10,924 bases of DNA, taken from positions 1 to 10,924 of the forward strand of contig JAEUHU010000027.1 of assembly GCA_016793305.1 (NCBI GenBank). The letters are read 5' to 3'. Positions within the stretch are counted from its first letter, which is position 1. Each line of letters opens with the position of its first letter. Positions 1 through 5,705 of this stretch are shown piece after piece. Both the position numbers and the translations under genes were made by a program. The notes below the pieces were generated by a model. The model made no database searches and had not been told where the DNA came from. It saw nothing but the letters and a program-made list of their open reading frames with translations. The stretch is from Planctomycetota bacterium. GTDB taxonomy: Bacteria > Planctomycetota > UBA1135 > UBA2386.

Positions 1-246
1 GCAGCACTGCTCGACGTCGCGGACGGGCACCTGACGGCCGCCGGCTCCGGACGCACCGACTCCCCGGACGAGGCGCGCCTGCGCGACACGGCACTCGGTT
101 CGCGCGGCCGGCTCGAGCACGGCATGGGCTCCGGCCTCGCCGGGCTCGCCGAGGAGCTGGCCCGCGTCCGCCACGGCCAGAAGACGTTGCGCGGCTACGG
201 CCGCACCGACGTCGGCGTCGGGGACCACGTCGCACGCACGGTCTGA
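1..246 (+). CDS. 3' end of an unidentified protein (81 residues visible)
   Basis: An open frame enters from the left edge in frame 1 and stops with TGA at 244-246. The visible 81 residues are rich in Ala, Gly, Arg and Leu. They contain a probable amphipathic helix (GLAGLAEELARVRHGQKTL, about residues 46-64) followed by a short tail reading LRGYGRTDVGVGDHVARTV. No catalytic motif, membrane segment or signal is visible. A helical C-terminus ending in a LRGY-type tail is reminiscent of small helical chaperones such as FlgN, but this is a weak resemblance and I do not assign it. The gene converges on the beta-helix gene, with 19 nt between the two stop codons. Codon use matches the neighbours, which supports real coding. 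Confidence 0.6.
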   Translation, partial: AALLDVADGHLTAAGSGRTDSPDEARLRDTALGSRGRLEHGMGSGLAGLAEELARVRHGQKTLRGYGRTDVGVGDHVARTV

Positions 247-265
247 CCGGCGGCGCCCGTCACGG

Positions 266-2149
266 TCACGGCAGCTTCACCTTCACGGGTGGCACGACGA
301 GCCCTGCACCGAGCAGCGAACGGGCCCCGCTGAGCTGCAGCTCGACCTCGACCTTGCCCCAATCGCGCGGCAAGGGCCCGACGCGCAGCTTGCGCGGCGA
401 GAGCCAACTGCCGTCGAGGCCCACCGTCTCGTCCATGCGACCGACCTGCTGCACCTTCACGAGGTCCTTGCCCGGCCCCGCCGACCAGTGCAAGTCGGCC
501 GACAACGTGAGGTCGACGAAGACGCCTTCCTTGGTCCGCGCCGGCACGGCCTTCACCGTCGGTACCACCGCTTCCACCGTCGGCGACGGCACCTGCCAGT
601 CGCCACCGAGCGCGAACGCGACCTGTGGATCGGCACCCCAGCCGACGACGTGCACCAGCACCAGGTTGGCACCGCTGCGCAGGTTCAGCGGCACCGGCAC
701 CGAGGCGCCACCGAAGCGGCGCCGCTGGTCGACCTTGAGCGCGCTCTTGCCGTTGACGACGACTTCGAGCATGGCGGTGTCACCGGAGAACTCGAACTCG
801 AGCACGGCGTCGCTCGCCGAGGTCAGTTCGAGGGCCAGCAGGCCGGTGGTGCGCTGCAGTCCGAACGTGCGCCGCAGCCGGAACACGCCGCTCGCCTCCT
901 GGTCGGCGACCGCCCACCACGACTTGCCGCACGCACCGCCCGGGGTCGCCTTCGCGAGCTTCTGCCAACCGCCCGGTGCGTCGGCCGCGGCCGCGAGCCA
1001 GCCGTTCGGCACCTTGCCCTTCCAGCGCATCGCGCGCGCCACCGCACCAGGCCGAGGCTGCGCCGACGGACCGAGGTCCCCGCCGTTGCGGGCCACACCG
1101 ATCGCCGCCGAGCCGTCCTGCAGCGCGAGGCAAGTGGGCAGCGGCGGCCACGGCTTCGCCAGGTCCTCGATCGGCCCGGCGAAACGCGCCTCGCCGCGCA
1201 GCACGTCGCGGGCGACGGCAGAGTCGCCGACGATCTCCTCGCCGGCCCCACTGACGAGACAGCGTTCGAACACGATCGGATCGATGTCGGTCGCCAGCAG
1301 GTCGTGGTAGGCGGACAGTTCGAGCGCGATGCGGCATCCGGCGAAGATCGAGTCGCGCGTCGCCGAACAACCCATCACGCCGCACGAGCAATCGACGAAG
1401 GCGCAGTTCTGCACCACGGTGCCCGGCGCGTCGAGTCGCGACACCACCACCGGGCGGTCGGGACCGACGCCGGTGCTCAGGCCGTGGAACACGCAGAACT
1501 CGACGATCGGCTGCGCCAGGCTCTGCGCGTAGATGCCGGTGTGGCCGTTGGCGAAGCGGCTGCGCCGGATCTCCGGGCTCGCCGCACCACCCTGGATGCC
1601 GACGAACTCGCCGTTCTTGTGCGCCGAACCGACCTCGATGCCGACCTCGCAACCACGGAACACGCAGTCCTCGACCAGCGGGCTCGACCCCGGGATCTGC
1701 AGGCCGGCGAACGCGTGCTCGAGGCGCATGCCGCGCACCACGTCCCGGTTCTGGGCCTCGTCGCGGCTCGCGTAGAGCACGATGCCGTGCCAGCTCGGCT
1801 GCACGGCCGTCGGCGGAGCCGATGCGCTCTCGGCAGCGTTCTCGCGTGCCACGACCACCGGGTCGTCGAGGTTGCCCTCGACCAGCAGCTGGCCGCGCAC
1901 GTGGATCTCGACCCAGTCCTTGTTCCAGCCCTTGCCCAGGCCGTCGCGCTCGGCGATCCAGACCTTGGTGCCCGCAGCGATCTCGAGCCGCGCCGAGTCG
2001 CCGACGGTCACGTCGCCGGTGACCCGCACGACGCCCTGCCAACGCACGGTGCCGGTCAGGTCACCCTGCACCTCCGTCGGCGCCTGCGCCGCGGCGGTCG
2101 CCGCGAGCCAGCCAGCGACGCACGCCAGCCGCCGTACGAAGGCCGTCAC
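266..2149 (-). CDS. secreted right-handed beta-helix protein with galactose-binding-like domain
   Basis: This 627-residue exported protein has no assigned enzymatic function. It starts at GTG (2149-2147), which overlaps the TGA of the upstream gene as GTGA. A GGAG lies 7 nt before it, inside the upstream gene, so the two are probably translationally coupled. Residues 1-21 form a signal peptide (Arg6-Arg7, Leu/Ala/Val core, Ala-Ala-Ala before Gln22). Residues about 30-360 are a parallel beta-helix of the NosD/DUF1565 kind: AAGTKVWI, then a GQLLVEGNLDDPVVV turn, WHGIVLY, several short Cys-containing coils (VEDCVFRGCEVGIEV, VQNCAFVDCSCGV), and an ending of the typical DGSAAIGVARNGGDLG form. Residues about 420-515 resemble a galactose-binding jelly roll (FRLRRTF, GDTAMLEVVVNGK, LNLRSGANLVLVHV). 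Residues 525-627 are a further beta-rich domain. Such helices commonly bind or cleave polysaccharide, but no pectate-lyase catalytic set is evident. A structural or sugar-binding surface role is equally possible. Confidence 0.85.
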   Translation of the reverse strand: MTAFVRRLACVAGWLAATAAAQAPTEVQGDLTGTVRWQGVVRVTGDVTVGDSARLEIAAGTKVWIAERDGLGKGWNKDWVEIHVRGQLLVEGNLDDPVVVARENAAESASAPPTAVQPSWHGIVLYASRDEAQNRDVVRGMRLEHAFAGLQIPGSSPLVEDCVFRGCEVGIEVGSAHKNGEFVGIQGGAASPEIRRSRFANGHTGIYAQSLAQPIVEFCVFHGLSTGVGPDRPVVVSRLDAPGTVVQNCAFVDCSCGVMGCSATRDSIFAGCRIALELSAYHDLLATDIDPIVFERCLVSGAGEEIVGDSAVARDVLRGEARFAGPIEDLAKPWPPLPTCLALQDGSAAIGVARNGGDLGPSAQPRPGAVARAMRWKGKVPNGWLAAAADAPGGWQKLAKATPGGACGKSWWAVADQEASGVFRLRRTFGLQRTTGLLALELTSASDAVLEFEFSGDTAMLEVVVNGKSALKVDQRRRFGGASVPVPLNLRSGANLVLVHVVGWGADPQVAFALGGDWQVPSPTVEAVVPTVKAVPARTKEGVFVDLTLSADLHWSAGPGKDLVKVQQVGRMDETVGLDGSWLSPRKLRVGPLPRDWGKVEVELQLSGARSLLGAGLVVPPVKVKLP

Positions 2150-3228
2150 TTGGCCTCTCCGTCGAGCGTCAGGCGACCGCCGAAGCGGTCCTCGAACTCG
2201 ACGTCGGACTGGACCAGCACGCGGTAGCGCGATTGTCCGGCCTTGCGTGGGAACGACGCCTCGACGAAGCGTTCGCCGACCACGGCCATCCAGGGCGAGC
2301 GTTCGCTGCCCTGGGTCGCACTGCCCGACGACAGCCGCACGCGCTGCGGATCCTGGTAGCGCGGGAACAGGGGCTCGACGTGCAGCGTGAGGATCGGCCG
2401 GCCGCGCACGTCTTCGTCCTCGCGCCAGGTCGCGAACCCCGGCTGGGCGAGACCGATGCCCAGGAACAATCGCTGGTCCGACTGGTCGACGCGCAGCGCG
2501 ACCAGGTCCGCGCACGCCAGCTTGCCGTGCAGTTCGTCGGGCGGATCGCTCGCCACCGCACCGCTCCACTCGCCGTCCTTGCCGTCGAGCACGATCGGCA
2601 GGCCTTCGTCGCCACACGAGTGCAGCAGTTCGAGCGGCTGGTCCGAACACGAGCAGCGCACCACGACACCGACGGAGAACCGGCTGGAGTAGCGGTCGCC
2701 ACGCTCCTTGATCCACGCGATCGGCACCGCGAAGCGCATCACGGCACCGTCGAGGGTCGGGGCCTTGCCACCCAGCTGCTCGTGCAGCCAGCGCTTGCCG
2801 CCACCGTCCTCGGGGGCCAGCACCGAGGTGCTGAGCCGCAGGTGGTCGATCGCCTTGCGCGTGCCGTTGGTCGGCTCCGCGGCGTTGGGCTGGAAGCGCG
2901 AACCGACGGCGGCCCGCACCAGCAGCTCGGCGCCGCCGATGCCGGTCTTCGGCTTGTCGTCGCAGTCGATCTCGAGTTCGACGCAGGTGAACATGCCCTC
3001 CGCGAACGGCTTCTGCATGCGCATCGCGCACACCATCTGGCCGTCACGGATCTCGGCGGTGAACTCGCGGGTGTCGGCCCAGGCCCGCTCGGGATTGGCC
3101 GCCGCGGGATCGTCGAGCTTGCCGCTGCGCGCCCCGGTCGTCGGTGCCGGCGACTGGGCGAACAACGACGACGAACATAGAACCAGCACGAGCAGGGAGG
3201 GTCGCAGGCGAGAGCGATCGTCGGACAT
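2146..3228 (-). CDS. secreted protein with a CBM9/DOMON-like beta-sandwich region
   Basis: This 360-residue exported protein starts at ATG 3228-3226, with GGAG 7 nt upstream. Residues 1-24 are a signal peptide: Arg-rich start, LLVLVLCSSSLFA core, probable cleavage before Gln25. Cys18 lies within the hydrophobic core and lacks a convincing lipobox context, so I prefer signal peptidase I over a lipoprotein. Two beta-rich parts follow. Residues about 50-190 contain an alternating-hydrophobic run with a Cys pair (TCVELEIDCDDK). Residues about 210-355 open with PIVLDGKDGEWSGA, the characteristic start of CBM9-like and related carbohydrate- or heme-binding beta sandwiches. Mature Cys are at 67, 82, 89, 192, 194, 205 and 239; the RCSCSDQ pair is conspicuous and suggests disulphides outside the cell. 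The function is unknown; binding of glycan at the surface is an inference. It lies 92 nt downstream of the GT-C gene and overlaps the beta-helix gene by 4 nt. Confidence 0.8.
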   Translation of the reverse strand: MSDDRSRLRPSLLVLVLCSSSLFAQSPAPTTGARSGKLDDPAAANPERAWADTREFTAEIRDGQMVCAMRMQKPFAEGMFTCVELEIDCDDKPKTGIGGAELLVRAAVGSRFQPNAAEPTNGTRKAIDHLRLSTSVLAPEDGGGKRWLHEQLGGKAPTLDGAVMRFAVPIAWIKERGDRYSSRFSVGVVVRCSCSDQPLELLHSCGDEGLPIVLDGKDGEWSGAVASDPPDELHGKLACADLVALRVDQSDQRLFLGIGLAQPGFATWREDEDVRGRPILTLHVEPLFPRYQDPQRVRLSSGSATQGSERSPWMAVVGERFVEASFPRKAGQSRYRVLVQSDVEFEDRFGGRLTLDGEAK

Positions 3229-3252
3229 CGGTGGACTCCGCAGGACACACGG

Positions 3253-3275
3253 TGGCCCGGGATCGTCGCGGGCCA
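3253..3275 (-). terminator. GC-rich hairpin between the GT-C gene and the secreted CBM9-like gene
   Basis: In the 92-nt gap, TGGCCCG (3253-3259) and CGGGCCA (3269-3275) pair perfectly as a 7-bp stem with a 9-nt loop, about 46 nt after the GT-C stop and 25 nt before the next ATG. There is no T tract. It may attenuate, stabilise or process the polycistronic message at the boundary between transferase and secreted-protein genes. A second pairing (3249-3255 with 3300-3306) would compete with it. Confidence 0.35.
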
Positions 3276-3320
3276 GCGCGCCGAATGCCACCCGCGGCCC
3301 CACCGTCTCTCGCTCGCGAC

Positions 3321-5042
3321 TCAGCGGGTCTCGCGGAACAGCACGAACTCGCCGGTCTCGAGCACCACCTCCCCCTTCTCGCGCAGCCTGGCCTCGAGGC
3401 TCGGCAGGGCGACGAGGGCCGTCCGGGTCGCGGCACAGAACAACCGCCCCACACCGAGCCGCCCCTGTCGGAACAGGTCGTGCACCGGTGCCAACGCTTG
3501 GGCCTCCCCGTGGCTCACCAGCAGATGGCAGCGCAGCCGCCCCGCGACCGGTCCGAGCATCAGGTCGGTGACCAGCAGGTCTTCGGGTGCCACGGCACCG
3601 TTCAGCCGCTCGGCGAGGGCCTCGTTCGAGGCATGCCACTCGGAGCGGTTGGCGGCCTGGTGATGGGCCAGCGCCCGGTGCAGCGACAGCGCGGCGACCG
3701 CGATCCCGAGCCCCGCACCGAGCCAGGGCAGGAGCCGCGGCGCCCGACCGCTCCCGAACCGCACCAGCATGGCGAGGCCGAGCAAGGCCAAGCCGACCAA
3801 CGGTACCGCCAGCGCGTAGATCCAGAAGTCGTGGATCGCCGCGTGCCGCGGGAACACCAGCACGTTCGCGAGCCCTGGCACCAGCAACGACAGCCAGACG
3901 CGGTGTGCCTCTGCACCGCGACGCAGCGTGTGCACGACACCGACGCCCGCGAGCAGCAGCACCGGCCAAGGCACCAGGTGCAGCAGGTGGCCGAGCACGA
4001 TGCGCAGCGGTGCGTTGCCAGCGGCGGACTTCGTGTAGGCGGTCGCCACGACGTCGAGCACCCGAGCGTAGAAGTCCAGCGCCGCCCCGATGCCGGCCAT
4101 GCCCTGGGCCGTGACCAGCAGGGTCACCAGCACGCTCGCCAGCACCGGCAGCCCGAGTCCGGACACACGCCACAGCCGCCGCTCGCCACGCCCCACCAGC
4201 AATTCGTCCACGAGCAGCATCGCCGGCACGAACGCACCCTGCCAGTCGGCCTGCAGCGCCACGAACACCAGCCCGTGCACGACCGCGTATCGCCCAGCAC
4301 CTCGGGTCCGCCAACGGCGATGCAACAGCAAGGCGCCGAGGGCGATCGGCAGCAGCACGCTCTCGGAGCTGCAGATGCGCCCGGCGTAGAACGACAGCGG
4401 CAGCACCGCGAACCAGACCGCGAACAGCAGGGCCCACACGGCGCCGAGCGACCGGCGCACCAGCACGGCCCCGAACCCGGACGCGAGCGCGGACGCGAGC
4501 AGCGGCAGGAGGCGAAGCGCCCATGGCTCGGTGCCGAACACGCGCGACACCGCGTAGAACGCCCAGTGGAGACCCGGCGGGTGGTTCAGGTACGGCCAGA
4601 CGCCGACCATCGCACCGTCCGGTCCGTTGGGCAGCGCGTACTGGTGCGGCACTCCGCCGGCCGCGAACAGGCCGATGCGTTCCCAGTTGCGCACGATCGG
4701 CTGGGTGAAGCCCCAACCGTTGGTCGCCGCGGTCGAGTCGTCCCACGGTTCGCCGAAGAACGGCAGGTAGCGCAGGCAAGCGAGGCCGAACGCCAGCGCG
4801 AACACGACGCCCGGACCGAGCCCGGCGACGGCGAGACCGCCGGATCGTGGATCGATCCTCGTTCTCCCGTCCGACGGGGGGCCCGGCGGAAGACCGCGCG
4901 GCCTCGCCGGAGGGATCCCACGGCCGACGGGGGGCGCCGATGGACGCCCGACCCGGCTCCTCGCCAAGGTCCCCGCGGCGACCACCGGCTCCGGTCGAGT
5001 GGCGCTCGCTCGGGTCGCCTCGTCCGGCCCCCGATCAGCCAA
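3321..5042 (-). CDS. GT-C fold membrane glycosyltransferase (ArnT/PMT-like)
   Basis: This polytopic inner-membrane protein is probably a transferase that moves a sugar from a polyprenyl-phosphate donor on the outer face of the membrane. Numbering from the longest frame (573 residues, TTG at 5042), the first membrane segment is about 78-95. It is followed by a periplasmic loop with FFGEPWDDS (Asp101-Asp102), which occupies the place of the catalytic acidic residues of GT39/GT83 enzymes. Further family hallmarks are WPYLNHPPG (149-157), FYAGRICSSES (218-228), QADWQGAFVP (264-273) and FPRHAAIHDFWIYAL (397-411). About ten hydrophobic segments run to residue 455, then a soluble domain of about 115 residues. 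The start is uncertain. Residues 1-77 are Pro/Arg/Gly-rich, use more A/T-ending codons than the body and hold a DNA repeat. No in-frame start there has a well-placed ribosome binding site. GTG at 4805 would give 494 residues starting just at the first membrane helix. The substrate is not predictable. Confidence 0.85.
   Translation of the reverse strand: MADRGPDEATRASATRPEPVVAAGTLARSRVGRPSAPPVGRGIPPARPRGLPPGPPSDGRTRIDPRSGGLAVAGLGPGVVFALAFGLACLRYLPFFGEPWDDSTAATNGWGFTQPIVRNWERIGLFAAGGVPHQYALPNGPDGAMVGVWPYLNHPPGLHWAFYAVSRVFGTEPWALRLLPLLASALASGFGAVLVRRSLGAVWALLFAVWFAVLPLSFYAGRICSSESVLLPIALGALLLHRRWRTRGAGRYAVVHGLVFVALQADWQGAFVPAMLLVDELLVGRGERRLWRVSGLGLPVLASVLVTLLVTAQGMAGIGAALDFYARVLDVVATAYTKSAAGNAPLRIVLGHLLHLVPWPVLLLAGVGVVHTLRRGAEAHRVWLSLLVPGLANVLVFPRHAAIHDFWIYALAVPLVGLALLGLAMLVRFGSGRAPRLLPWLGAGLGIAVAALSLHRALAHHQAANRSEWHASNEALAERLNGAVAPEDLLVTDLMLGPVAGRLRCHLLVSHGEAQALAPVHDLFRQGRLGVGRLFCAATRTALVALPSLEARLREKGEVVLETGEFVLFRETR
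4871..4935. repeat. 12-bp direct repeat pair in the GT-C start region
   Basis: CCGACGGGGGGC occurs at 4871-4882 and again at 4924-4935, 53 nt apart. The first copy overlaps a short palindrome, CCCGTC-C-GACGGG at 4866-4878. Both lie between the TPR stop and the first membrane helix of the GT-C protein, in sequence that may be untranslated. They could be paired regulatory sites or a chance product of G-rich composition. Confidence 0.5.
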
Positions 5043-5670
5043 GCGACTTCAGGTTGAACTGCGCGTCGGTGTCGTTCGGATCGATCTGCAGGGCCTTCTG
5101 GAAGCAGCCGCGCGCGTCGGCGATGCGGTTCATCTTCCACAGGCACACGCCGCGGTTGTTCCACACCTGCGAGTCGTTCGGGTGGATCTCGCTGGTGTGA
5201 CGGAAGCAGTCCTCGGCCTCGACGAACTGCTCCTGGCCGAACAGGACCATGCCCAGGTTGAACCAGGCTTCACCGTTGGCGCCGTCGGTGGCGAGCACCG
5301 TGTTGAACGAGTTGATCGCGCCGACGTCGTCGCCGGTCAGGTAGCGCACGAAGCCGAGCTGCATCTGGTACTCGGTCTCCCCGGTGGCGAACGTCGCCGC
5401 CGCCTCGAGGTGCGGGATCGCCTGCTCGTAGGCCGACTGCGACAGGTAGGCCTCGGCCGCGGTGCGGTGGATCTCGGCGAGCTTGATGCCCAGCTCGGCC
5501 AGGCTCTGGCGGACGGCCGCCTTGTTCTGGTCGTTCATCGACTCGACCACGAGCGGCGGCACCTGCGCCTCGCGCACGTCCTTGATGCGCGTCGGGATGG
5601 TCGGGAAGCCGTTGCGGGGGGAACTCGCCGGCGTGATCGTCGGCGCCTGGGTCTTCGTCATCGTCGTCAT
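5035..5670 (-). CDS. TPR-repeat protein
   Basis: This 211-residue protein starts at ATG 5670-5668, supported by AGGAG with 6-nt spacing; a second ATG three codons later is less well placed. There is no signal peptide or membrane segment, so it is probably cytoplasmic. The first 45 residues are a Thr/Pro/Ser-rich, probably flexible tail. Residues about 65-205 form about four tetratricopeptide repeats, best seen as GEAWFNLGMVLFGQEQFVEA (133-152) and SQVWNNRGVCLWKMNRIADA (167-186), the latter followed by RGCFQKALQIDPND. TPRs mediate protein-protein contacts. Placed 35 nt after the GT2/TPR gene and just before the GT-C gene, it may dock the cytoplasmic transferase or recognise an acceptor protein; that role is inference. 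Its stop lies at or inside the start region of the next gene. Confidence 0.9.
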   Translation of the reverse strand: MTTMTKTQAPTITPASSPRNGFPTIPTRIKDVREAQVPPLVVESMNDQNKAAVRQSLAELGIKLAEIHRTAAEAYLSQSAYEQAIPHLEAAATFATGETEYQMQLGFVRYLTGDDVGAINSFNTVLATDGANGEAWFNLGMVLFGQEQFVEAEDCFRHTSEIHPNDSQVWNNRGVCLWKMNRIADARGCFQKALQIDPNDTDAQFNLKSLG

Positions 5671-5676
5671 CTTCGT

Positions 5677-5681
5677 CTCCT
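5677..5681 (-). promoter_or_regulatory. strong ribosome binding site of the TPR gene
   Basis: AGGAG on the minus strand lies 6 nt before ATG 5670. It fixes the start of the small TPR protein and shows that the large open frame continuing upstream of it, antisense-like through the glycosyltransferase gene, is not the coding start. It is the clearest Shine-Dalgarno site in the window. Confidence 0.75.
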
Positions 5682-5705
5682 GTCTCCGGGGGAAGTCGTC
5701 GGCCG

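Noticed and set aside
247..265. Possible terminator in the 19-nt gap at the left convergent gene pair (GACCG / CGGTC arms at 245-249 and 263-267)
   Set aside because: Only 5 bp with a 13-nt loop and no T tract; not better than chance in this base composition.
2150..3031. Upstream continuation of the beta-helix frame (would give 921 residues)
   Set aside because: It covers the CBM9-like gene in another frame with low-complexity Arg-rich translation. The signal peptide begins exactly at GTG 2149, which has a ribosome binding site.
3229..4779. Upstream continuation of the CBM9-like frame across the GT-C gene (would give 877 residues)
   Set aside because: The extra residues are an out-of-frame reading of a gene with clear membrane topology, and a signal peptide starts at ATG 3228.
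3144..5057. Plus-strand open frame of 637 codons antisense to the GT-C gene
   Set aside because: It is His/Gln/Arg-rich with no domain and lies opposite a strongly supported membrane protein; a composition artefact.
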